A DNA stretch of 64,000 nt from Streptomyces sp. ISL-98 (GCF_018614055.1 NZ_JAGGPB010000056.1:25051-89050), one strand, 5' to 3'. Shown: positions 9,216 through 16,621, numbered from the stretch's first letter. Notes: generated from the sequence alone by a model not told the origin. Translations and numbers: made by a program.

Positions 9216-10093
9216 TTGGCCGCACCGCGCCGACCGCCCGGCGAGGACAGCGGGGCCACTTGGGGTACGGGCAGGACGGGGTGCTCGGTGACAGTCAGGT
9301 CGCGCAGATCGACGCGCCGGAGACGGCGGCGTACGGGCAGCCTGCCGTCCTGTTTCCGGTCGCCGTCGGCCCAGGCGACGAGGTCGGCCGTAAGCAGCTC
9401 GGCGATCAGTGCGGCCGATGCTTCGGTACCCGCCCGATCCGCCTCCGGGGTCCGCAAACCGGCCCAGTAGGCGGCGAGTTCATGGTGTGCCGGGGTCGCC
9501 GCGAGACGCCGCAGCCGTACGTCGCGGGAGGTGACGTCGCCGGGCTGCGAGGCCAGGGGTTCCACCCAGGCCTGGAGGCCCTCGCGATGGCAGCGCAGCC
9601 AGCCGATACCGATGCCGGGCAGCCGGTCGGCGGAGTCCCAAAGTCCCACGGGGACGGGGGCGTCGAGACACCAGACGACAGCCGCCGACGCACCCGCATC
9701 CGCGTCATCTGCAAGGCCCGCACCACCCTCGGCCATGGCAGCCACCTGCTCGGCGTCGACGCTCTGGACGTCGGCGCCTTCCGAGGCCGCCCGACGCGCC
9801 AGGGCTCCGGTGAGCGGCTCGTCGCCGAGCACGAAGACCGTCCGCCCCTCCAGCGGTCGCCGGCCACCGTCCGACCGCGCATAGCCCGCCTGCTCGAACG
9901 CCTCAACCAGCCGTTCCAGTGCGGGACTTCCCTCTCGGCGGCCTCCGTCCGCCCCGAACCTGGCCAGCAGGTCTTCGGCGGCCACCTCACCCGTATCGAT
10001 GCGCAGGAACGCGCCGTCCTGCGTACGGACCGCGAGGCCGCGGTCGGGCACGGTGACGATCTCGACGCCTGGGAGAAGTCTGCTGACGGTCAC
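9212..10093 (-). CDS. TOMM precursor leader peptide-binding protein (SagC/ocin-ThiF-like)
   Basis: 293 aa from GTG 10093, with AGGAG 8 nt upstream. It resembles the cyclodehydratase partner proteins that carry a PqqD-like winged-helix for the leader followed by a degenerate ThiF-like fold. The N-terminus has the PqqD-like pattern (VPDRGLAVRTQDGAFLRIDT) and the C-terminus ends with RRVDLRDLTVTEHPVLPVP, matching the HPVLPxP end of this family. The usual CxxC zinc-binding motifs of E1 relatives are absent. Its role would be to capture the 45-aa peptide encoded just upstream and present it to YcaO. A hairpin lies between the two genes. Confidence 0.75.
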   Translation of the reverse strand: MTVSRLLPGVEIVTVPDRGLAVRTQDGAFLRIDTGEVAAEDLLARFGADGGRREGSPALERLVEAFEQAGYARSDGGRRPLEGRTVFVLGDEPLTGALARRAASEGADVQSVDAEQVAAMAEGGAGLADDADAGASAAVVWCLDAPVPVGLWDSADRLPGIGIGWLRCHREGLQAWVEPLASQPGDVTSRDVRLRRLAATPAHHELAAYWAGLRTPEADRAGTEASAALIAELLTADLVAWADGDRKQDGRLPVRRRLRRVDLRDLTVTEHPVLPVPQVAPLSSPGGRRGAAK

Positions 10094-10133
10094 GGGTGGG
10101 GCTCCTGGTGTGCGGGGACAGGTACGAAAGGCG

Positions 10134-10164
10134 GCGGGCCCGCCCAGTGACTGGGCGGGCCCGC
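10134..10164 (-). terminator. Stem-loop between RiPP precursor and maturation genes (attenuator)
   Basis: Perfect inverted repeat: arms GCGGGCCCGCCCAGT (10134-10148) and its complement (10150-10164), folding to a 13-bp GC-rich stem with a GTGAC loop. It starts 11 nt after the peptide stop codon. Only a short T run follows in the direction of transcription, so partial termination is more likely than full termination. That would give more precursor than enzyme, a common RiPP arrangement. Confidence 0.7.
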
Positions 10165-10174
10165 TCCATGGGAC

Positions 10175-10312
10175 TTACTTCTCGGCGTCGACCGCGTCGG
10201 CGGCGGCAGCGTCGTCGAAGGGGTTCTCGACGAGGGCGTTCGAGTGGGTCGCGGAGAGGTGCGCCAGCTGGCCCTGCTCGGCGATCGTGCTGAACACCTT
10301 GTTCTGCTCCAT
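10175..10312 (-). CDS. Candidate 45-aa RiPP precursor peptide, cysteine-free
   Basis: A 45-codon ORF, ATG at 10312 and TAA at 10175, with GGAG 7 nt upstream. It begins MEQNKVFSTIAEQGQ, continues HLSATHSNALVENPF (residues 18-32) and ends in an acidic Ala/Asp tail. There is no Cys. Modifiable residues are Ser8, Thr9, Ser20, Thr22 and Ser24, with His18 and His23 next to three of them. It sits directly upstream of the leader-binding, YcaO and SagB-type genes and is followed by a hairpin, the usual place for a precursor. The leader/core border is not obvious, and the acidic tail may be a follower. Function is inferred from position and size only. Confidence 0.72.
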   Translation of the reverse strand: MEQNKVFSTIAEQGQLAHLSATHSNALVENPFDDAAAADAVDAEK

Positions 10313-10335
10313 GTGGAGTCTCCATTCACATACGG

Positions 10336-10367
10336 GTGGTGCGGCAGCCGAGCGGCTGCCGCACCAC
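10336..10367 (-). terminator. Perfect 15-bp inverted repeat between importer operon and RiPP operon
   Basis: Arms GTGGTGCGGCAGCCG (10336-10350) and its exact complement (10353-10367) flank two bases. It lies 22 nt beyond the FecE-like stop, a good place for a terminator of the importer operon. However, any promoter at the 10377-10391 box would begin its transcript at or just before this repeat, so it would also form the 5' leader hairpin of the peptide mRNA. No U tract follows. Confidence 0.65.
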
Positions 10368-10376
10368 AGACACTAA

Positions 10377-10391
10377 TGAATATGATTGTCA
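10377..10391 (-). promoter_or_regulatory. Candidate Fur/Zur-family operator (7-1-7), degenerate
   Basis: TGAATATGATTGTCA is palindromic at five of seven positions per half (TGAnnATGATnnTCA). It is close to the perfect box at the importer promoter (14494-14508). It overlaps the FecE-like stop codon and lies 65 nt upstream of the peptide ATG. On the minus strand a weak promoter, TTGTGA-18-TAGTGT, can be drawn with the box covering the spacer, the expected place for repression. Confidence 0.55.
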
Positions 10392-11267
10392 TTTCACAAC
10401 TGGATCGGCGCCCGGCAGAGGGTGATCTGGGTAACACACGGGCCACCCGCCCTGCGGATCGCGCCCCACCCGCCCTGCCACGCCCAGGACTTCGGCCAGC
10501 AGGTCCGCGGTGACGACCTCCTCCGGCGGGCCGTCGGCCGCCACGCGCCCGCCGCGCAGCGCGACGATGCGGTCGGCGAAGCGCGCGGCATGACCGAGGT
10601 CGTGCAGCACCATCACCACCGTCAGCCCGCGCTCCTCACGGAGCCGCACCACGGTCTGGAGCACCTCCAACTGGTGCCGCAGATCCAGATAGGTGGTCGG
10701 TTCATCGAGGAGCAGTACGCCGGTGTCCTGGGCCAGGGACATCGCCAGCCGCACACGCTGGCGTTCGCCCCCCGACAGCGAATCGACCAGCCGCCCACCC
10801 CAGTCGGCCACACCAACGTCGGAGAGGGCCCGCGCGCACACCTCGTCGTCGCCCTCTCTGAGCATCCCGAGAGGGCCGCGAGCGGCGTAGCGACCCTGCT
10901 TCACCAGCTGACGTACCGTCATGCCGGGTACGGCGGGCGAGGACTGGTGCAGCAGAGCGACCCGGCGAGCGGTGGCCCGCCGGGACAGGCGCGACACATC
11001 GTCACCGTCCAGCAGTACGCGCCCAGCTGCCGGGCGCAACAGGCCGGCGGCAAGCCGCAGCAAGGTGCTCTTCCCGCAGCCGTTGAGGCCGACCAGCGCC
11101 AGCAGTTCGCCCGCCTCGACCCGCAGGTCTACGCCGCTCAGTACCTCCCGCCCCGGATAGCCGAAGCTGACGCCCTCGACGGCGATGGCGCCGTGCGACG
11201 CGAGCCGGGCGTCGTCGGCCGCGCTCTGCGACCTGGTCTTCTCGGCTCCGGCCTGTGACGCGGTCAT
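10389..11267 (-). CDS. Metallophore ABC importer ATPase, FecE/FhuC type
   Basis: 292 aa from ATG 11267. Walker A GLNGCGKST (60-68), signature LSGGERQR (164-171), Walker B LLLDEP (185-190) and the switch His222 in VLHDLGHA are all intact. The Gly-Leu-Asn variant of Walker A is typical of siderophore/B12 importer ATPases. The first 25 residues are an extra polar segment. It lies 49 bp after the second permease gene and completes a FecB-C-D-E set. It energises uptake of a chelated metal. The adjacent RiPP operon suggests, without proof, what the chelator might be. Confidence 0.9.
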   Translation of the reverse strand: MTASQAGAEKTRSQSAADDARLASHGAIAVEGVSFGYPGREVLSGVDLRVEAGELLALVGLNGCGKSTLLRLAAGLLRPAAGRVLLDGDDVSRLSRRATARRVALLHQSSPAVPGMTVRQLVKQGRYAARGPLGMLREGDDEVCARALSDVGVADWGGRLVDSLSGGERQRVRLAMSLAQDTGVLLLDEPTTYLDLRHQLEVLQTVVRLREERGLTVVMVLHDLGHAARFADRIVALRGGRVAADGPPEEVVTADLLAEVLGVAGRVGRDPQGGWPVCYPDHPLPGADPVVK

Positions 11268-11316
11268 CTCTGCCCTTTCTTCGTGATTGCCGGGTGCGGG
11301 CCGTACGGACGACAGC

Positions 11317-12357
11317 TCACCTCGGCTCCGATCCATGACGCCGGGCCACGGCGAGCAGCAGTGCGGCTCCCACACAGGTCGTCAGCGCGCCCACCGGCAC
11401 GGTCAGCCGGTCGGCGTCCAGCCCCTCCGCGAGCAGCCGTGACAACAGCTGCGCGGCGCCGTCCGCCCCGCACACCACGACCGCGCCGATCAGCGCCGAG
11501 CCGGGCAGGGTCCAGCGCAGGTCCGCTCCGAAGAGGGCCAGCGCGAGGTGCGGCACCAGGAGTCCTACGAAGCCGAGGGCGCCGACGGCCGAGACCGCAC
11601 CCGCGGTCAGCGCGACCGCACACACCAGCGCCGCCGCACGCGCCCTGCCGACCGCGAGCCCCGCTGCCGTCGCCTGCTCGTCGCCGCAGCGCAACAGCGT
11701 CAGCGGTGCGGCCAACGCGCAGGCCAGAGCGGCCCACACAGCCGCCCAGGGCCACAGGAGCGTCCAGTGCTCCCACACCCGGCCCTCCGTGGACCCCACC
11801 AGCCACTGCACGACGCTGCCCAGTTCGCCCGGCGCGACGAGGAGCACCATCGCGGTGAGCCCGGCCAGTACGGCGGAGACGAGCACCCCGTGTACGGCCG
11901 TCTGTTCCGGGTCGCCCTGTTCCCGTCCGGCGAGCAGCCACAGCAGTCCCGCTCCGGCGAATCCGCCGAGGCACGCGGCGACAACCACCGCGGCCGGGGA
12001 TTCCCAGCCTGCGAAACCGAGCCCCGTCGCCGTCACCGCACCGAGCACCGCTCCGGGCGTGACGCCGGTGACCTCGGGCCCGGCCAGCGGGTTGCGGAGC
12101 GCCGACTGCAGCAGCAGCCCGGCCAGCCCGAGGCTCGCGCCGGCGCCCAGGGCCACCAGTGTTCTGGGAAAGCGGAGTTGCATGACTATGTGCCGCGCGG
12201 TCGGGTCGCCCCCGCCCGACAGCACCTCCCACACTCCCCCGGCCGTCGGGCTCCGGCCGACGACCAGTCCGGCGCAGGCGACGGCAGCGACGAGTACGGC
12301 CAGCAGGCCGAGTTTCACCCCGGGCCACCGGGTGCGTACGGCAAGAAGCGCGCTCAT
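11317..12357 (-). CDS. Metallophore ABC importer permease 2, FecCD family
   Basis: 346 aa, about nine to ten hydrophobic segments. Family motifs include QLRFPRTLVALGAGASLGLAG with LLQSALRNPLAGPEVTGV (about 55-100) and GFVGLLVPHLALALFG (about 265-280), the EAA-like loop that contacts the ATPase. The ATG overlaps the upstream permease stop by 4 bp. Two tandem FecCD-family permeases encoded separately form a heterodimeric channel, as in FepDG or FecCD systems. Confidence 0.9.
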   Translation of the reverse strand: MSALLAVRTRWPGVKLGLLAVLVAAVACAGLVVGRSPTAGGVWEVLSGGGDPTARHIVMQLRFPRTLVALGAGASLGLAGLLLQSALRNPLAGPEVTGVTPGAVLGAVTATGLGFAGWESPAAVVVAACLGGFAGAGLLWLLAGREQGDPEQTAVHGVLVSAVLAGLTAMVLLVAPGELGSVVQWLVGSTEGRVWEHWTLLWPWAAVWAALACALAAPLTLLRCGDEQATAAGLAVGRARAAALVCAVALTAGAVSAVGALGFVGLLVPHLALALFGADLRWTLPGSALIGAVVVCGADGAAQLLSRLLAEGLDADRLTVPVGALTTCVGAALLLAVARRHGSEPR

Positions 12358-13421
12358 CGGCCGCCTCCCGAAGGGGCATCCGCGAGCTGGGGCGACGTAC
12401 CCGATGCAACCGACGTAACGGATGCGACCGACGTACCCGCTCCGCGGTCCTGAGCCCCACGTCGCATTCTCAGCAGCGCGACCCCCGCGGGTACGCCGAG
12501 CAGTGCGGTCCACACTCCGACCGGCGTCTCGACCGGCGCGAGCGCCAGCCGGGCCGGCTGGTCGGCGCACAGGACGATCAGCGCGCCCCACACGGCGGAC
12601 CAGGGCAGCCAGCCCAGCGCATCCGCCTCGGGCCTGAGCCTGCGCGCCAGTTGTGGCGCGAGGAAACCGACCCAGGCGACCGGTCCGCAGACGGCGACGA
12701 CCGGGGCGATGAGCACGATGGCGATGGCGAGTGCGCCGAGCCGGGCCCGGCGGACGCGTACGCCCATCGCCCGGGCGTCGTCGTCACCGAGCCGCAGCAC
12801 TCCGAGAACCGGCGCGCACAGCACCAGTGCGGGTACGGCGACGAGCAGCCAGGGCGCGAGCCCGGTCACGTCGTCCCAGGTGCGGGAGGACAGACTGCCC
12901 AGCAGGTAGCGGTAGATGAGCTGCAGATCGAGCTGGTCGGCGAGCACCATCAGTACCAGCAGTCCCGCCTGAAGGGCCGCGGACACGGCAGCGCCCGTCA
13001 GCAGTACGGCCGAAGGACTGCGCCCGAATCCGGCGGCCACCAGCGTCAGGACACCGCCGAACACGGCCCCGCCCAGGGCCAGCAGCGGCTCCAGGACCAC
13101 GGGAACCGACAGCGCCAGCACGAGCGGCGCTGCGACGCCGAGCGCCGCGCCGGAGGAGACGCCGATCATCTCGGGTACGGCGAGCGTGTTGCGCAGCGCC
13201 TCCTGGAGGACCAGGCCGGCGGCGCCCAGGCAGGCTCCCGCGGCCAGTGCGAGCACCAGCCGCGGGAGCCTCAGCTCGGCGAGGATCACCCCTTCGAGGC
13301 CGTCGCCGGCCAGCGCCGCACCGAGGCGGTGCGGCGCGATGTACGGCGTGCCCAGGCACAGCGCGGCAGCAACGGCGATCACCAACAGGCCCACTGCACA
13401 TGCCAGTTGGCGCTTCGTCAC
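12354..13421 (-). CDS. Metallophore ABC importer permease 1, FecCD family
   Basis: 355 aa from GTG 13421, which overlaps the binding-protein TGA by 4 bp (GTGA). The conserved ELRLPRLVLALAAGACLGAAG and LVLQEALRNTLAVPEMIGV segment and the ATPase-contact loop VAWVGFLAPQLARRL are present. The last 30 residues are a Ser/Val/Thr repeat-rich tail (SVASVTSVASGTS) not expected in the family and probably cytoplasmic and disordered. Coupled with the second permease; imports a metal-chelate across the membrane. Confidence 0.9.
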   Translation of the reverse strand: MTKRQLACAVGLLVIAVAAALCLGTPYIAPHRLGAALAGDGLEGVILAELRLPRLVLALAAGACLGAAGLVLQEALRNTLAVPEMIGVSSGAALGVAAPLVLALSVPVVLEPLLALGGAVFGGVLTLVAAGFGRSPSAVLLTGAAVSAALQAGLLVLMVLADQLDLQLIYRYLLGSLSSRTWDDVTGLAPWLLVAVPALVLCAPVLGVLRLGDDDARAMGVRVRRARLGALAIAIVLIAPVVAVCGPVAWVGFLAPQLARRLRPEADALGWLPWSAVWGALIVLCADQPARLALAPVETPVGVWTALLGVPAGVALLRMRRGAQDRGAGTSVASVTSVASGTSPQLADAPSGGGR

Positions 13422-14398
13422 CGCAGGGCGGCCATTGCTTCGTCGAGCACGATGCCGAGCGACCGGGTGCCGCGCCCCTTGGCCCACACCTCCGAGTTCA
13501 CCTCGAAGACCTTGTCGTTCTTCACGGCGGGGATCCGGGCCCAGAGGGGGTTCTTGGCGAGCTTCTCGGACAGCTTCCCGTCCGATCCGCCGAAGGACAG
13601 CGTCTCCACGAACAGCACGTCCACGTCACGGGCGAGGATCTCCTCGATGCTGTAACTGCCCTCGACGCCACGGCCCTTCCAGGGGTACGAGGAGATCTTC
13701 GGGAACAGTCCGGCGGCCACGTCGTTCTTGGGCGTCGCCACTCCGAAGTTCTCGTCGCTGCCGAAGATGATCAGGCTCGTCTTGTCGCTCTTCTTGCGCT
13801 CGGCCTTCGCGAGCTTCGTACGGAAGCGCTTCTCCGCCGCCTCCGCCTGCTTCGTACGCCCGGTCAGTGCCGCCAGGTTCCGCAGGTATCCAACGCTGTC
13901 CTCCCAGGTGGAGGGCTGTACGGGCCAGAAGGTCGTGGCGCCCTTCAGCGCGGGGGCGAGCTTGCCGTGCGTGTCCTTCAGTCCGATCACGAGGTCCGGC
14001 TTGTGCGAGAGGACGGCCTCCACCTCGGGGCTGAGGAAGCCGCCGGGCACCACGGGGATCTTCTTCGCACGCGCCGGACCGAGGAAGTCCGGGTGGGCCA
14101 GCAGCGCGGAATTGGTGGCGCTCGGCGTCATGCCGAGCTCGGCCAGCATGTCGTCGCACAGGGCGACGAGGCAGACGATGCGCTTCGGCGGCGTCTTGGC
14201 GGTGATGGTGACGCCCTGCGAGTCCGTGACCGTACGCGCGGCCTTGATGGGACGCACATCCACCGCGGTCTTCGGGCCCGCGTCACCGCCCGCCTTCTCG
14301 GAGGCGGGTTCGGCGGGAGCGCCGCACCCCACGAGTACGGCCCCTGCGGCGGCGGCCGCCGCCCACCGGCGGATGACTCCTGTCACTGCGCGCGACAT
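13418..14398 (-). CDS. Metallophore-binding lipoprotein, FecB/BtuF family
   Basis: 326 aa from ATG 14398, with AGAGGG 7 nt upstream. The lipoprotein signal has a lipobox ending VLVGC at Cys25. The class III periplasmic-binding fold is visible: PKRIVCLVALCDDMLAELG, then KPDLVIGLKD at the first lobe, and VDVLFVETLSFGG at the second. It feeds the two FecCD permeases and the FecE-like ATPase. An in-frame extension to 14527 is in the ORF but has no ribosome site and would run across the operator. Induction on metal starvation is inferred from the perfect Fur/Zur-type box 96 nt upstream. Confidence 0.9.
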   Translation of the reverse strand: MSRAVTGVIRRWAAAAAAGAVLVGCGAPAEPASEKAGGDAGPKTAVDVRPIKAARTVTDSQGVTITAKTPPKRIVCLVALCDDMLAELGMTPSATNSALLAHPDFLGPARAKKIPVVPGGFLSPEVEAVLSHKPDLVIGLKDTHGKLAPALKGATTFWPVQPSTWEDSVGYLRNLAALTGRTKQAEAAEKRFRTKLAKAERKKSDKTSLIIFGSDENFGVATPKNDVAAGLFPKISSYPWKGRGVEGSYSIEEILARDVDVLFVETLSFGGSDGKLSEKLAKNPLWARIPAVKNDKVFEVNSEVWAKGRGTRSLGIVLDEAMAALR

Positions 14399-14493
14399 GA
14401 CGTGCCCTCTGTTCTTCTCGGTGTCCCGGGGCTCCGGAAACGGTGTGAGCAGGGGTGTCCCCGGACCGGCCCCCACCCCGCATGATTTAGACA

Positions 14494-14508
14494 TGATAAT
14501 CATTATCA
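14494..14508. promoter_or_regulatory. Perfect Fur/Zur-family 7-1-7 operator in divergent promoter
   Basis: TGATAATCATTATCA is an exact inverted repeat of seven bases around one centre base. This is the form bound by Fur-family repressors such as Bacillus Fur and actinobacterial Zur, and differs from the DmdR/IdeR iron box. It lies between the binding-protein gene (96 nt) and the divergent beta-propeller gene (41 nt) and could repress both. The local AT-richness stands out sharply from the surroundings. Confidence 0.85.
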
Positions 14509-14548
14509 AAGCAACCCCCGCCGCCATCTCTCAGCCCGGAGGCCGACC

Positions 14549-15796
14549 GTGCCCCTCGCTCCACGCCTGCTCGTCGCCGATCAAGTGGCCGGAAATATCC
14601 GCATTCTGGATCTCACCGACGGACGTACCACGGCCCGTATCGACGGGCGCCATCTCGCCGAGCACGCGGGCTTCCTCGCCCTTCCCGGCACGCGCACCGC
14701 CTTCGTCGACGACCGCGCCGGCGAGCTGCTGGTTCTCGACCCCTACGGTCCCGACGCCGGCCGTCCGCTCATCGAGGCCCGCGTGCCGGTGGCCGTGCCC
14801 GCCGAGCACCTGGCCGCCGACACATCGGGGCGGCGTATCGCGGTGTCCACCGGTCTCGGCCGCAACTGGTCCGCCTGGACAGACCAGTTGACGGCCGTCG
14901 ATCTGGCGGCCGAAGGGGGCCCGAGCGCGGTCCGCGTACGCACCCGCGTCGGCGAGCCCGGAGTCACCCTGGCCGGCTCCGCCGACGACCCGCTGGTTGT
15001 CCTGCGCCACCGGGAGCCGGGCGAGCTGACGGCGTACCGGCACACGGCGCTGATGGCCGCCGCCCCTGCGTGCCCGCCCGCTGAACCGGACTGCGGCCTC
15101 CCTCTGCCGGACGACGACGGGCACGGCGACGCCTACGACCCCATAACCGGCTGGGTGTTCGCGGCAGCGGGCTCCGGTGTCCACCGCGCACGCCGCGACG
15201 GCGACGCGCTCAAGGCCGGGGTCACGCTGCCCTGGCCGGCCGGCGGACGCACCGGCGGGCGCGGCTACTACCTGCGGCTCGACGCCGCCCACCGCACGCT
15301 GTGGTCATGCGTACGGGGCGGTCCGAGCGCCCCGGAGAGCTGGCCGGACTGGACCAACGACGCGTGGTGGCACCACCTCGACCCGGGCCTCACCGGCCGA
15401 CTGGAACTGGGCCCCGGCCTGGTCTTCCGCCTGGCGGTCGCGGCCCGCCATGTCGCCTTCGCCCGCGTGCACCCCGACGGTGACGAACTGATCCTCGTCT
15501 CCACCGAATCCGCCGCGCCCGAGGTCTGTGCCCGGCTCCCCCTGCCGCCCATGGCGGGCGCTCCGCGCCGCGGCGGCACTCCGTGGGACGGCGTTCAACG
15601 CCGCGCCATAGCGGCCTCCCCCGCCACGTCGCTGATCGCCGTCACACGCGGCGGCCACGGGGAGATCCACATCTTCGACGCCGACACGGCACGGCAGACA
15701 GCCCTGATCACCGTCCCGACGCCCCTCGACGAGGGCGGTCATCTCACGCTCGTGGCCCCGGACGACGGGGCCCACAGGGACCCGGTCGGCCGCTGA
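14549..15796 (+). CDS. YncE-like beta-propeller protein, divergent from metallophore importer
   Basis: 415 aa from GTG 14549, with GGAGG at 6-7 nt. Repeated blade patterns such as GNIRILDLTDG, AGELLVLDPYG and GEIHIFDADT suggest a seven-bladed propeller of the YncE/LVIVD type. No signal peptide is seen, so it is probably cytoplasmic. It shares the perfect Fur/Zur-family box with the importer operon, which links it to metal homeostasis. A metal-chelate binding, sensing or chaperone role would fit, but no catalytic motif is visible and the function is unknown. Confidence 0.65.
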   Translation: MPLAPRLLVADQVAGNIRILDLTDGRTTARIDGRHLAEHAGFLALPGTRTAFVDDRAGELLVLDPYGPDAGRPLIEARVPVAVPAEHLAADTSGRRIAVSTGLGRNWSAWTDQLTAVDLAAEGGPSAVRVRTRVGEPGVTLAGSADDPLVVLRHREPGELTAYRHTALMAAAPACPPAEPDCGLPLPDDDGHGDAYDPITGWVFAAAGSGVHRARRDGDALKAGVTLPWPAGGRTGGRGYYLRLDAAHRTLWSCVRGGPSAPESWPDWTNDAWWHHLDPGLTGRLELGPGLVFRLAVAARHVAFARVHPDGDELILVSTESAAPEVCARLPLPPMAGAPRRGGTPWDGVQRRAIAASPATSLIAVTRGGHGEIHIFDADTARQTALITVPTPLDEGGHLTLVAPDDGAHRDPVGR

Positions 15797-15823
15797 CAGC
15801 CGTACGGCGTATTCCCCCGGTGC

Positions 15824-15839
15824 CATTGGAATTCCAATG
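15824..15839. promoter_or_regulatory. 16-bp perfect palindrome upstream of DJ-1/PfpI gene
   Basis: CATTGGAATTCCAATG is an exact palindrome in the 129-bp gap between the beta-propeller stop and the DJ-1/PfpI ATG. It has the size and symmetry of a dimeric repressor operator (for example MarR or TetR type). The regulator is not evident. Confidence 0.5.
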
Positions 15840-15925
15840 CGTCGTGCCGGTTTCCCCGGCGGTCTCCTATGGCACGGAGTTTTACGTTCGACACCCACGT
15901 CCACCGCATGCCTACGGAGAACTCC

Positions 15926-16621
15926 ATGGCCAAGATCCTTTTCGTACTCACCGGCGCCGACACCTGGACGCTGGCCGACGGCACTCGGCACCCGACCGGC
16001 TTCTGGGCCGAAGAAGCCGTAGCCCCCTGCGAGGCGTTCAAGAAGGCGGGCCACGAGGTCGTGGTCGCCACCCCGGGCGGCGTCGTACCGGCCGTGGACC
16101 GGGCGAGCCTGGCGCCCGAGTTCCACGGCGGCAAGGAGGGCGCCGACAAAGTCTCGAAGGCCCTCGCGTCCCTCACCGAGCTCCAGCGGCCGCTGAAGCT
16201 GGAGGAGGTCGACCTGGCCGACTACGACGCGGTCTTCTACCCCGGCGGCCACGGCCCGATGGAGGACCTGGCCGTCAACGCCGACTCCGGCAGGCTGCTG
16301 GCCGGGGCGCTCGCGTCCGGCAAGCCGCTGGGCGTGGTCTGCCACGGCCCGGCCGCGATGCTGGCCGCCAAGAACGCCGACGGTACGTCGCCGTTCGCCG
16401 GTTACCGGCTGACCGGATTCACCAACGCCGAAGAGACCCAGGCGGGCCTGGCGGACAAGGCGAAGTGGCTGCTCCAGAACCGTCTCGTCGAGATCGGCGC
16501 CGACTTCCAGGAGGGCGAGCCGTGGGCCCCGAAGGTGGTCACCGACCGTAACCTCCACACCGGCCAGAACCCGGCCTCCGCCGCCCCGCTCGCCGACGTG
16601 ATCCTCAAGGCACTGGCCTGA
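15926..16621 (+). CDS. DJ-1/PfpI family protein, Hsp31-like glyoxalase III type
   Basis: 231 aa from ATG 15926 (GGAG 7 nt upstream; an ATG at 15908 is less well placed). The catalytic triad elements are visible: Glu30 in WAEEAVAP, Cys139-His140 in GVVCHGPAAML, and the FYPGGHGPM loop (about 104-112). The family converts methylglyoxal to lactate without glutathione, or acts as a chaperone/deglycase. It stands alone behind a palindromic candidate operator, fitting a stress-induced single gene. It is probably unrelated to the metallophore locus. Confidence 0.85.
   Translation: MAKILFVLTGADTWTLADGTRHPTGFWAEEAVAPCEAFKKAGHEVVVATPGGVVPAVDRASLAPEFHGGKEGADKVSKALASLTELQRPLKLEEVDLADYDAVFYPGGHGPMEDLAVNADSGRLLAGALASGKPLGVVCHGPAAMLAAKNADGTSPFAGYRLTGFTNAEETQAGLADKAKWLLQNRLVEIGADFQEGEPWAPKVVTDRNLHTGQNPASAAPLADVILKALA

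Noticed and set aside
10336..10391. DmdR/IdeR-type iron box at the RiPP promoter
   Set aside because: No TTAGGTTAGGC-like 19-bp site is present here or at 14.5 kb. The palindromes follow the 7-1-7 Fur/Zur form instead.
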